DNA of 64,000 bases, taken from Pristionchus mayeri. Lineage: Eukaryota; Nematoda; Chromadorea; Rhabditida; Neodiplogasteridae. Positions 23,995-35,279 of this stretch are shown one piece after another. The stretch covers positions 12,772,001-12,836,000 of the forward strand of contig BTRK01000005.1 in assembly GCA_036245805.1 (NCBI GenBank). Direction: 5' to 3'. A program made the position numbers and the translations under genes. How positions within the stretch are numbered: the first letter of the stretch is position 1; each line of letters starts with the position of its first letter. The notes beneath the pieces were generated by a model that did not search any database, was not told the origin of the DNA, and saw only the letters and a program-made list of their open reading frames with translations.

Positions 23995-24870
23995 AGTTCA
24001 CTTTGCAGAAAACGATTGCTCCGTGGGCAATCAACTATACAGTATTCTTCCCGTAAAATCAATCCGCGCAAGCCGCGCTCCGTCGCGCAGCGACGTCCAA
24101 GACGATTAGCACGTACTGTAATCAGAATCAAATGTCTCACAACCGTTCTGGGAGGAACGCTAGCTTTTGTACTGGTGAAGTAAGTGTGAAATAAATGTTC
24201 CATTTCGCTTACGTATTCTGATTATATTCTGATTTTTTGAAACGTATTCTGCAAAATATACAGAAACATTAAGACAACTCCGGAGACACAATCCAAGTCT
24301 AAGTGAACGTACCGTTCAAATGATGTCGAAAATAGAACAAGGTGTAGGCATGTGTTTTGCGCAATTAGCGTTACAAAATTTACTTGCCCACACAACTTAT
24401 TTTTCCAGGGCTCATAATCAGCGTTCTGTTTACATTATTCATGCAACTTATGATTATCCTACTTTGGGTCAGTTAAGGTTAAGGTGTTTAAAATGAACCA
24501 AACGTAGACCCTTTGCTACATTTTTCAAGTGACCGTACTTTCCTTCCCGTGGTTTTCGCCCTCTATACAGGTTTTCCTTTTTGGTTAGTTTAACATAATA
24601 GCTTCATGAATATGGATGAATAAACTGAAAGCTTAAATTATTGGGAGATAACGCGATATTTAGCATCATTTTTAGGTCGCTGATTATCTTCGTTCCATCA
24701 GTTCGTAATTGCGTAATTCCAAAGATACAAGTGATTCCAAATATACAAGTTATCCCACAGCAAAACTTCACCTCAGAACGAATCGTCGCGGATCGATTAG
24801 AATGAGCAAATGTTATGTGTACTTCTCGGTCCAGTGTAATACATAGCATCCTGATTCTTTTACACCGGAT
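23995..24870 (+). pseudogene. Receptor-like gene fragment, copy 2
   Basis: Exon-like pieces: NDCSVGNQLYSILPV (about 24000-24065); a basic stretch then hydrophobic TTVLGGTLAFVLV ending at a GTAAGT donor (about 24185); SERTVQMMSKIEQ (about 24300-24340); GLIISVLFTLFMQLMIILLW (about 24411-24470); VVFALYTGFPFWLV (about 24550-24596). The loop-plus-helix pattern suggests a serpentine receptor, but phases do not join into one frame and stops follow two helices. It precedes the intact receptor at 26808 in the same order as the 2.6-8.4 kb copy. Confidence 0.4.
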
Positions 24871-25151
24871 ACATTAGATATGCCTTGACTTCTACCCAAT
24901 CTTTACTGAATTTCAATTGATATTTGGATAATAATATCATTATTGCACGAACAATAATTTAATTCAAAATTCACACGTGCATGTATAGCTTCTACCTGAA
25001 TACTGCTTAGTGAATGCTAACGAACGAGTACTTATAATTTCGTTTCCTCGACATAGAATCAAGTGCTTTCTGCGAAGTACTCATGCGTATTAACCCCACT
25101 AATCTAGTTTGCAAAGATTACGGAGAATATACCATCTGACTTGAGAAAGTA

Positions 25152-26381
25152 TTGGGGTGTCCGGAAAGTTCGTATAATGCTTCGAAAAAAGTCAGTTCGC
25201 GATCAAATGCAGTGATTGCGCAATCTGTTTGTCAACAATGTATTGCATCATTCTGACGTTGAGTAGTGAGAGGATTTAATCAGTCTCCTAGTTGCTACAT
25301 TGATTCTTGTGATGGACTCCCATCTCTACCTCCGAGCAGTTTTACTTCATTACTACCGTCTTGGCCGATCCGTGAAGGAGGCTCACTCTGCCCTGGCCCA
25401 GTCGGAAGGAGCTGACGCCCCCTCCATACCCTTCTGCTATAAGTGGTTCTCCCGCTTCAAGAAAGGGGAGTTTGGTCTCGATGATCAACCCCGCTTTGGA
25501 CGCCCTCCCTCCCTCGATCAGCCTCTTGTTCTCCGCACACTGAAGCGCAAGCCCATGGCCAGTGTGCGTGAGTTACTGGTACTCCCAGATCAACGGTGTC
25601 CGATATCCCCCATCGATCTGGGAAGAAGCCGACACTCCCACAAGTGATTCCCCATGACCTCTCCCCCGAACAGCTGAAAAATCGTGTTCAAGTCTGTCGG
25701 GAATTAGTCCATCGTAGATCCAATCTTCGATGGGTCAATTCCATCATCGCTACAGATGAGAAGTAGATCACGTACGATAACCCTGTGAGGAGACTGCAAT
25801 GGGTGGATGCAGAAGAGAAGCCCACGCCCGTCCCGAAGAAGGAAGAGCACGGAAAGAAGGAACTCCTCTGCTTCTTCTTCTCAGTGCTCGCTCCCATCTA
25901 CTGGGAGATCCTCGCCCCTGGCACCACATCAATGCCGACCTCTTCTCTGCCAACTGGAAGATGTCGCGATCAGAGTCCCTCCCAGACTCCTGAACCAGGG
26001 CAAAATTCTTCTTCTGATGGACAATGCTCGCCCACATCGAGCGAAGATGACCCAGAAGAAAATGGACGAGCTGAAGATCGAGAGGATTCCCCATCCACCG
26101 TATTTCCCGGATCTCTCCCCATGCGACTACCACTGCTTCCGCTCTCTCTCTGACTTCTGCAAAGGAAAGAAGTTCAAGAATCGAGATGCAGTTGTGAGGG
26201 CTTTCGTGAACTGGGCGGTCTCGAAGAAACCCGCATTCTGGAAGAGAGGAATCGAGACCCTGCCCAATCGCTGGAGGAAGGTAGTGAGAAAGAAGGGGGC
26301 ATACATTGGTCACTGAGAATTGCAAAGCATTGAATAAAAAATAAAAACAAAAAAATTATACGAACTTTCCGGACACCCCAA
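25152..26381 (+). mobile_element. Mariner transposon, disabled copy
   Basis: Inverted ends TTGGGGTGTCCGGAAAGTTC and GAACTTTCCGGACACCCCAA with TA on both sides (25150-25151, 26382-26383). Nearly identical to the intact copy at 39830-41071 but 12 bp shorter and frame-broken. It sits between the receptor-like fragment and the intact receptor gene, inside the duplicated block; the 5.6 kb block has no copy at this point. Confidence 0.95.
25312..26316 (+). pseudogene. Mariner transposase, frameshifted
   Basis: It starts at the same ATG as the intact copy and follows it closely. A 10-base deletion near 25573 breaks the frame, TGG becomes TAG at 25764-25766 (the Trp of DEKW), and small deletions near 25924 and 25948 shift the frame again. 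The later DNARPH block and the last Asp region are present but out of frame with the start. No active enzyme could be made. Confidence 0.92.
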
Positions 26382-26807
26382 TACTATTCAATTTAATGGT
26401 TACTTCATATTTGCAGCTGCATTAAGTCAATTGCATTATTGCACCACGGTAGGTTCGAACGTGTCTCCCAATTTATGTGACAGTAGTACTAATCGTTGCA
26501 TTCCATTTCCTCTTTCCCAAATTAAATTGGAGAAATGTATGTCGTAGGTTGGGTTGTCGTAGGAAGTGGATCAATGATTTTTATAAGTAGTATAATCGTT
26601 ATTTATATTGCTCGTTTGTTATCTACCGAAGTTTTGCATTCAGAAAAAGGCATACGTAACATATTTTCGAACATGTTGTCATATTCGCAAAAACAGTGAT
26701 GTCTCTCACAAACATCACTGTCCAATCAATCTAGTTGTAACCATGCACTAAAATATGACGAATGTTATACGCACTGAATATTCAATATTTCAGCCAAAGG
26801 TGAAGCG

Positions 26808-28342
26808 ATGGACTTGATAGTATCGCTCATCTACTCAACTGGATTGGCAGGAATATTCGCTAATACTGTTCTCATTTGCGCCATTCGAACACAGTTTGCA
26901 TATTTCGTCTAACTCGTAGATCTGGTTTCTGTTTCCAGTACTCCTGACGCACTGAAATCTTACGCAACCATTTTTCTCGCATCAGCTTTGTGTGATTTCA
27001 TCGGACTAGTATCGATGATAATAACTACATCGAGGTTTGTGGACCTATAATTGAAATGAAGAAAAATAGCTGCAACATATAGGACATTGCTGGTTTCATA
27101 TTTTGTTTCAAAATGCCTGATAACTTTCCATATTCGCATTAAAGTTGCATTTCCAGCCAATCAATTCGAGTAAATTTTTTTGATGGGCGAATATTTAGGA
27201 AAAATAAAATTGACTCATTCCACTTCTAGGGAAGTAGTTCACAAAGGATCGTGCATGATTGAATTCAACGGCGTATGTTCTCTGATCAGTGATAAATTCT
27301 GCTGGATTGCCTTTGGTTTTAAACTTGTGGAAATTCTAATCAAGATCACTTTCGTTTAGGTCTTCAAATGGAGATATTTTGCACCACAGACACGCTGTTG
27401 TGTCTCACTTTTGCATATCGATTACACGTGATCAAAAAAATGTATTCTGTACCGACTACGGTCAAGGCTCTTCGAGTTACGATGAAAACGATATTGTTTT
27501 CACCAATTTCTGTTCCAGAATACAAAGCTACTCGTTTTTGGATCTGGGTTAATTCATGCTCATATCGCTGCTGGTTTTTACCAAGCGATACTGAGAGGAA
27601 GTGAAGAGGCAGCACTAATAGCTGAATACCGAGAAAAGAGACCAAATACATCCCAGAGTCTGGGTGAAAATAACTTCCGAGCCAACCTAATCAACATTCT
27701 CTTAGGTCTGTTATTAGTGAGGGAACTGCTCAGCACACTGTTCGGTTCATACTGCGTACTTACGACGATGTTATGTGTTATCACTATCATCATATTGCGG
27801 AGACGAATCATTGAATGCATGAGGAAATTTGATGTGCGCATTCTAGTCCTACCAAATTCGAGTATTCTTGACATATTTTTGGGACAACATCAACAACAAC
27901 AACTAACTTTTAGACAGGAATTAGTCCAGCTACAAAATCACAACAGAGGATGCTGAGCAAAGTGAGTAATTCTTGGAAGATATCTTGAAATGACTTCCAA
28001 AGGACAATGTTCAGACGCTCAATGTGCAACTAGCTTCATACTCTTTCCTTTTCTTCGGGGGGTTGTTGTTTAACATCAATCTATTATTAGATAGTGCACA
28101 CTTTGATCTATCTTCACTTTGCGTTCCAGTAAGTTCACTTACTTGAAGTATTCATACTTATGTTTTCAGATTGCAAATCTGCAAAATGTATGCTCTCCCA
28201 TCGCGAATCTATATTTTGTAACACCATATCGAAGGTTGCCGAATTCAAATTCCAATTAATATATAGAGATTTCAGATGCATTGCTCGGTTCCTCCCAAGA
28301 AGGAGTGTATCTTCGGAAAACAAGGTCACACCGAATATGTAA
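26808..28342 (+). CDS. Srd-like serpentine chemoreceptor, 325 aa, intact
   Basis: Nine exons: 26808-26893, 26939-27034, 27230-27315, 27360-27460, 27519-27833, 27914-27961, 28015-28128, 28170-28234, 28276-28342; 326 codons, all phases agree. A 7TM receptor of the nematode chemosensory superfamily, expected in the plasma membrane or cilium of sensory neurons. Seen: TM1 (MDLIVSLIYSTGLAGIFANT), DALKSYATIFL in TM2, KGSCMIEFNG loop, LLCLTFAYRLHVI after TM3, NILLGLLLVRELL and the RRRIIECM loop, SQQRMLSKTLNVQ before TM6, ANLYFVTPYRR at TM7 with a short basic tail. The overall pattern fits class Srd best; Str or Srh is possible. Its paralog at 6480-8144 carries an internal stop, so this is the functional member. 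The final donor GTTGCC is unusual but conserved in a third receptor at 33434. Confidence 0.85.
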
Positions 28343-28456
28343 TCTGTCTCGCTATCACACGAATAATTCTGGTGATGGCATGAACAACAAATATTTCATA
28401 AATTCCGGAATTAATCACTAAAGCGAATATATTAAACGAGAAACAAATATACGTAC

Positions 28457-29786
28457 AGTCGCGAGCATAAGTCACCGGGCACTTTTGGAATGGGTTTGAA
28501 TTTTTTAACCAGGAACATTTCAATTCTGCAACTAGGATGTTATGCACCAAATTCCTCAGATATTTTTCTATTTCATATTGGGGTATGACGCAATCGCACA
28601 GTCGTTGCGTAGTAATGACGCAATCAAGATGTATTTTTTTCAAAACGGCATTGGTCTTACATGGATTTTTTCCAGCTCGCCAAACTTTCTGAGGTGGAGT
28701 CATGCCTGCACAATCGCATATGCTTGCTGCACTTGCTCCACATTCGATGCCGTAAACTCATAACTTCGCTCCTAGACCAGCTAGAGAATCGTGCTAGGCC
28801 GCAAAATGATCCTTATCATGTCCCTAAATGATCCTGAAAGTTTGGTGCCGATTGATCTTCGTTTGCCCTCAGGGCACTAAAAAGTCACTTTTTTGGATGA
28901 CTCAATTTTGGGGGTGTACATTCCAAGGGTGGATTTGCATAAAAAGTGGTTCCTGGTTCCTAGGCAGGAAGGTCCAAAAACCACCAAAGATTCGATTCCC
29001 AACTTTTGGTGGAGCTGGCTTCACTTTCCGGGCCGTAGCGAACGATTTACGGACGCGCACCCCTCTCGAGCGCGCGCGTTTTCTCTACATGGCGAGACAG
29101 TGGTGAGAGAGCGGCGCGAAGAGAGAGGGTGCGTTCCGAAATGAGCGCGCGTCCGTAAATCGTTCACTACGGCCCGGAAAGTGAAGCCAGCTCCACCAAA
29201 AGTTGGGAATCGAATCTTTGGTGGTTTTTGCACCTCCCTGCCTAGGAACCACATTTTATGCAAATTCACCCTTGGAATTGTACACGGAATTGTAGAATTG
29301 TAAACTTGAGTCATCCAAAAAAGTCACTTTTTAGTGCCCTGAGGGCAAACGAAGATCAATCGGCACCAAACTTTCAGGATCATTTAGGGACATGATAAGG
29401 ATCATTTTGCGGCCTAGCACGATTCTCTAGCTGGTCTAGGAGCGAAGTTATGAGGTTGCGGCATCAAATTTGCAGCAAGTGCAGCAAGCGTATGCGATTT
29501 TGCAGCAACTTGAAATTTGTTTTTTGGGTACTTCATGGATGGTTCTCAACACTCTGAAAGTTAGGCAGCTATAGAAAATTTCTCCAGAGAAATATAATTT
29601 TTCGAAAAGTGGACTGCGATCGCGTCATCACTACGCAACAACTAGAAATTTGCATAAGTTCGCAATAAGAGCACCGTATTGTCCACTGAATTTGCTATCT
29701 GCGATCAAATTTTCAGATCAATTGCTAGCCTGGTTCTAAACCTACAGCAGAAACAAAAAGTGGCCCAATACTTCCCGGCGATACTG
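28457..29786. mobile_element. Tc1-like foldback element
   Basis: The ends CAGTCGCGAGCATAAGTCAC and the reverse complement of the right end, CAGTATCGCCGGGAAGTATT, are partly matched, with TA on each side (28455-28456, 29787-29788). Between about 28590 and 29640 the element is one large palindrome centred near 29115. TTTGGTGCCGATTGATCTTC on the left mirrors GAAGATCAATCGGCACCAAA on the right. CAGT-starting ends with a TA site are typical of Tc1 elements. No transposase remains. Confidence 0.85.
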
Positions 29787-29788
29787 TA

Positions 29789-30952
29789 TCTGGTTAAATT
29801 AACGTTGAAACTTTTACCTGTAAAATAAGCGCTTTAGAGAGTCGAACGCGAATTCCTCGAGTCTTACCGCTCATACTCTTAGTTTTCTGAGAGTGTCGAG
29901 TGTGTTAACAATTATCTATTTTTAAATCATGACATTGTCGAGTTTCAAGTACGAACTAACCACTGCTAAGAAAGTATAGGTAAGCGAGAGAAGTACAATC
30001 GCTTCTCCGAGATATGCGATAAAATAAATCGGATTTATGCAGTCGCATCTATTTCTGATACTAGGAGGCCAATGTGATGGCCATGCTCGATTTCTATCTT
30101 TGCGATCAAAACTAATGCAATCTTGAAAATGTCAACACTTATGAGGTCAATACTTGAACACTCGAATTCAAAATAGTCGCTGACATGATTTTTCGAGCAC
30201 CTTCGGAAAACTCGATAAATCTGCTCTTCGTATTTCACTGCAAAATATTCAAATTAAGATATTGATTGATTATATGATTTGGCATGTTTAATATTTATTA
30301 CAAAAAAAGTCTAACCTTTTGTCGCGTATTCCTAATACATGCAAAATATAGTTTTGTTGGGTTACAAAAACTAGGCAAACTCTTTGAATTCAAAGTTTCA
30401 TGTTTCTATGATTATCACCCGCGATGATGTGCAATATTTTTTAAAAGTTGTAAGTATTAGGCAGACAAGTGGGAAATATGAAGTTATTGTGTAGCTATTC
30501 ATCACTTGAAAAGATGTGCTTCTCCTTATATTTCGCCTTATTATATGGAGTGTTTAAGGGGGTCTCTCGAAGTTACTACATTTCTCGAGTGGTGGAACTC
30601 ATCTATGAATTTGAAATTTGAAAGGCACATTGATACTTGTATTTTTACTCGCTCGCATCTCTCATATCTCTCTCAAACTTTTCTTACCAGATTTATTTTG
30701 CAATTTTGAAATTGTTTTTCACGGTTATTTTTTCTCGAGATCGTTGAGTTTTGGTGTTAAAAAATTCGCGTTTTCTCATAAAATCACCAATGATTACTCA
30801 AGATTTCGCATGCGATTTCTGAGAAAATAATTCAATAAAATAACGAACTAGATGTATGCTGAAAAAGCAAGATCAATTGCTTCCCAAGCTTGGTGAGAAA
30901 ATTGAATGTCAATGAATGTCAACACGGTTAGTAGTTGCCATGCTTTCTACAG
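29789..30952. other. No gene recognised
   Basis: AT-rich. A 67-codon open frame on the - strand (30035-30238) has no recognised motif and no splice partners I can defend. It is upstream of the third receptor gene and may hold its first exon, which was not identified. Confidence 0.4.
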
Positions 30953-33692
30953 ACGAGTTGGTTCACATAATCGTTGTTTCTACTTTGGATTCTGCTTCAC
31001 TCGTCCTGAACATCATCCTAATCGTCGCGATCACTACACGGTATCTCAAGTTTTATTCGGAGTCTTACCATCCGTAATGACAAATATGAGTAGAAAAGCT
31101 CCACGTATATACAGTGGTCAGGATATCAGCAAACATGTAAGTGGACTATGAATGCATGCCGTCCAAAGTGCTTCTAGTGAACCTCACTTTTGAATGCCGT
31201 AACCATTTATGTAACCATTATTGGCCCGAGGTAAGAGGGCTTGGTCTATGACACATTGGAAGGAGATCAGATTTGGGGCCTTGCACAGTTCTCACAAGAA
31301 ATCTTACGAACAGCTCGCTAACGACAAACGAACAAGAGATTTCGAACAAGGACTAATGTAACAACCTGGCATGATATTTCCGTTTACCAAAGGGATCTAT
31401 GTCCAATAATGTCTCGGCACTATAACCTACACCTTATACAATAACATTCATGTATTTGTCAGCATTTTGTTCGCGAAAAAACTAGTGAATTGGCGATCAA
31501 CATTTTACCAAAAATGCAAACTGAAAATCCGCCTTTATGATCTTCGAATACAATCCAATGAAATGTCATGCAAAAAAATAGTTTATGAGAAAAAAACAAA
31601 AAAATCCAATTGTTGTCAGGCGTGGGAAAATATGCACATTTGAGGTTTGATCGACTATAGTTATGTTATCAATAGCAGAAGTGGTTACTTTAACCGTTAT
31701 GCATACTTTAGGGCCATCACTTTCATACAGGAAATGCACCATTGATCATATTCATTCATTGCGTACCGTATCTCGGATCAGCGAGTTTTTTTTTAAATTT
31801 TCATCATATTTTTAAAAATCTTTCTTGAAATTTTTCTCTCGAAAATTTCTCAAGGTCATGGTAGTTTACAATTCAATCTCAGGACTCCTTCTTATCTGCG
31901 CACTTACTCGGTCTTCCTTATCAACACAGCTATAGTCGACACGACCGCAGCCGCCACAAGTGCTGCAGTTGTGCTCAGGTAATTTTACGCTTCATACAGG
32001 TCTTTTTATCAATATTCCTTGATCAACACGTCGAGCTAATTCAATGTTTTCGGGATGACATGTTTAGCCAAAAACATCAAGGTATCATTATTTTCCGTCA
32101 TTTCTATGCAAAGACAAACATGTGATAGCACAATATCTATACATTTGCGATTGTTGTATGCTTTACTTTTCACCCGCCTTTAATTGTAGGTTTGTAAACG
32201 TAGACGGCTTCCTCGTTTTAATCCCCGCGGGTCCATGTAAGCTACTAGGAGCACGACCATGCCATGCCTTCTTCTGTGAGTGACTACGACTTTGTTTTAT
32301 CTCCACAGCCATGTTTTATCTCTACTAACTCAACACTCAAAATAGTGAACGGCCAATAGATAAGAAATAGTTCAATACGATCGCAGCACTTCACCTGGCG
32401 CTACTCAGCCACTCAGTCATGCTCCTCCTTCTCTCCTTCGCTTACCGAGTGTGGATGCTCTCCCAGCAAGCGATCAATGCATCATCCGTCCCTCGACGCA
32501 CTCTCGTTTTCATCGCCCTTACATCCACTCTCCCAAGCTGGATTTGGCTGGTCAGCTACCCTAAGGGCTGCTCGCGATCAGTAGCTGGGGCTTATCCTGA
32601 CCTGTGCAACATCAACATCCTGCCCGGCTTCATACATATTATTTATTCGCATTATTTCCACATCAGAGCTCCAAAACACTGATCCGAATTTCAAATGTCT
32701 CCTTTTCCGGTCTGGATGTACAAGGCCTGCTCGTTTGACGTCGATCTTCCCGATTTCTCTAACACCACCTACTGCACGATGGACCTGTACTCGGATAGAG
32801 TTGGCCCTAAATGGATCGAGCGAGGTGTGATCGTGTGCATGGGCGGCTTCTTCATTGCGAGTCTGAGTGCGACGGCGGCCTTTCGTAAGAAGTTAGTAGC
32901 GAAGATTGGAGAATTGGTGAGTTACAATCGCCATTTACGTGTTTGCCATGACGATACCTACAGTGCTCAATGCAATAAACTGAGATGGCACTGAGGAGTT
33001 TAGGGAGTATTTTTGTCCAATTTTTTGAGAAAGTCGACGATATCAGTTGACGTTCGTACTTTGCAGGGAAGTGTGGCGGAGCGTTCCCGTCAGCATGCCG
33101 TCCTAATCTCTCTCACAGCGCAAGCCCTGCTGCCTGCGTGCGCTGTGGGCGGCGAACTCTGCTTCTTCATCGACTTCTTCGGCCTCTACCATTCGCTGTA
33201 CCTCCAGCGAGTCGCGCACATTGTTTGCAGTCATACATCTTTGACATCTGATGCAGATTTAGGAACAATCACCGTAAACTTTTGACAAAATCAAGTTTAT
33301 CAACATTCTGGCATTTTAGGGATCGTATTTTTTGTCTGTTTTCTAACTTTTTATCGAATTATTTGCAGTCCATTAGCATCTTCGCGTTCGCCTCTCCACT
33401 CATCACTCTTACTGTTTTGCAACCGTACAGGAGGTTGCTTTTTCGAATTATTTATAAGGGAAACCGTATGCTATAGCTGTTACAAACCCTGGTAAAGAGT
33501 TGGTCGTGAAAAATCAAATTGGGGAGCAGCGCAATAATATTGTTTTAAAAGTTAGAACAATCATCTATTTACCACAGGTTCGTCCACTGGATGTTCTTTT
33601 GCTCAGCACAGCCTGTGATCGACTCGCAATCGGATGAGTACAGCAAAAAGAAGAAAAGCACAAGAGTGGGAGTTTCCACTATTCACTTATAA
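30953..33692 (+). CDS. Srd-like serpentine chemoreceptor, third copy
   Basis: Exons: 30953-31040, 31883-31978, 32190-32275, 32397 to about 32550 or 32580, 32725-32916, 33067-33210, 33369-33433, 33578-33692. The 96, 86 and 65 base exons equal those of the other two receptors. Motifs: LVLNIILIVAITTR (TM1), YLRTYSVFLINTAIVDTT (TM2), a PAGPCKLLGARPC loop, HSVMLLLLSFAYR (TM3), RGVIVCMGGFFIAS (TM5), a Gln...Pro TM6, SPLITLTVLQPYRR (TM7), and a Lys-rich tail KKKKSTRV. The first coding exon with its ATG is not fixed. Between 32550 and 32725 two donors are possible (GTCAGC or GTAGCT), and reading straight through meets TGA at 32680. More diverged and more GC-rich than the other two. Confidence 0.75.
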
Positions 33693-34635
33693 AAAAAGGA
33701 GCCTTTGCACGTTCTGAGCCCAGTGCAGATTGTTCCTATTGTAAAGCAAATTAATCAGTGCGGCTCATCTATACCGTTTTTTCCCGAGCACGGATCCTTG
33801 CCTGACAATGAGACTGCGGGGAAGTATGAAATATTTATCGCTGCACCGTCTTTTAACCATTGCATATACTAAATCCATTAGTCGAGAAATATATAACATA
33901 TATAACGATAAACGTCTTATTTTTCCTTTCATCTTTCAAATATGTATCGATTTAATCGAATTTTCTAAATTAGCAGTACTTTCACAAAAGTCATTTAACA
34001 TTTTTTTCTGCAAATAGGCAAATTTGTCAGTAAATTGCCGAAATCGATTCACAACAATATTATTGAAAATTTTTCAATTCGACGACGTGAGGTTGAATGT
34101 TTTTTTTAGGATTTATGATACATTTTTTTCCATGATGAACTCATATGACGGCGATCGCGTAAGAATCTAACAACGACCTGAAGGACCTGGCACAGCGATT
34201 TTTCGAAAATTTGTGGAAAGGCGTTCTCGAGGGTGCTGATCATCGTGGTCAACTTCATTTTGCACCAACTCGATCGATTGAGCCAGGCTGCATGTCGGCT
34301 GCACCTACTTTCCTGTCCGTATCTCTCTAGCCCTTTGAGGAATCGACTCCTAATTTGTACAGAGGTAAAATAAGTTTACCCAGACCCCTCGTTTTTCGTA
34401 TACAGAGTATGCTGTTTAGTATAAATATATCAAAGGTAGCCATACCCCGCCTCACCATTTGATGTCTACTGTAAAATAAGAAGTCATGGGCTTTAATCGC
34501 AATGCTACAAACTTTGCAGATTTCGCCTCATTCAAATAAGCATTATTTTTTCTCTAGAAGGAGTCAAGTCTTGTGTTGTATTTTCTGCGAACTTAGTTTA
34601 TCCATTTATTTGTCAAAGATTTTTATCCACAGCGT
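33693..34635. other. No gene recognised
   Basis: Intergenic AT-rich sequence between the receptor gene (+) and the ET pseudogene (-). No repeat ends seen. Confidence 0.45.
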
Positions 34636-35278
34636 CTATGAAAACAACATTGATACGATGAAGTCTGGGGCGATCATGAACGGTATTCGATGGCTCGCGT
34701 GTGTCGTTGTCACTGCCGTTGTTTTTATGGTTGTCTTGGTTGTTGTTTTGGGAGGAACAGTCGTCGCTTTTACTGGATTCTTCGTTATCGGTGGAGTTTC
34801 TTCCTGAAATTAAGAGTGGAGAGGAGTTAAGATATATAGTTTACTTTGAGAACGTCGACAGCTCTCAAGTTGCAATAGTCATCCGTGCAGAGGTAGAAAT
34901 TCAGTTTCATATACTCGTAGATACCGGCCTATAACGCAGTTCAATTATATTGAACTTACTCACAACCACTCTACATTAGCATGCATTACGACAAGGGTAT
35001 TTGTGCAAAATCCAAGAAATATGACATGATTACCTTCATCTTCGTCTCCTCCAGACTATCATCGACAATGATCAGACATCCGCGAGTGATTGAATCTTCG
35101 CCGAACTTGCTCATGTAGCAGAAATCTCCATCACAAGTCTTACTGGTGGAATTTTCATTGTTGAGAAAGAAAGACAGGGCGGAAGTGTCTTGGAAGCTGT
35201 GGCAGGCCGCTTGCTCCTTCCAACTCGTTCAATGCCCCTTGCTCAGAGATTTCCACAGTGTCAAGCATTTCTAAATAA
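34636..35278 (-). pseudogene. ET-module gene B, 3' part
   Basis: The Thr-rich tail exon (34803 down to 34636, KTTTKTTIKTT then SHRIPFMIAPDF and a stop), the FYLCTDDYCNLRA domain-end exon (about 34930-34850), and an exon with TCDGDFCYMSKFG and RGCLIIVDDSLEE (about 35270-35030). These match copies A and C. The gene is interrupted at about 35280 by a non-LTR retrotransposon; its 5' exons reappear at 38.2 kb and 48.0-48.8 kb. Cannot be expressed as one message without splicing out some 12.7 kb. Confidence 0.75.
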
Positions 35279-35279
35279 T

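Noticed and set aside
25807..26316. 169-codon frame in the dead mariner as a separate gene
   Set aside because: It is the transposase C-terminal half left by frameshifts.
32680..32682. TGA as a disabling stop in the third receptor
   Set aside because: It falls in a stretch that can be an intron (donors at 32551 or 32581, acceptor ending 32724) with phase kept; not accepted as a lesion without transcript data.
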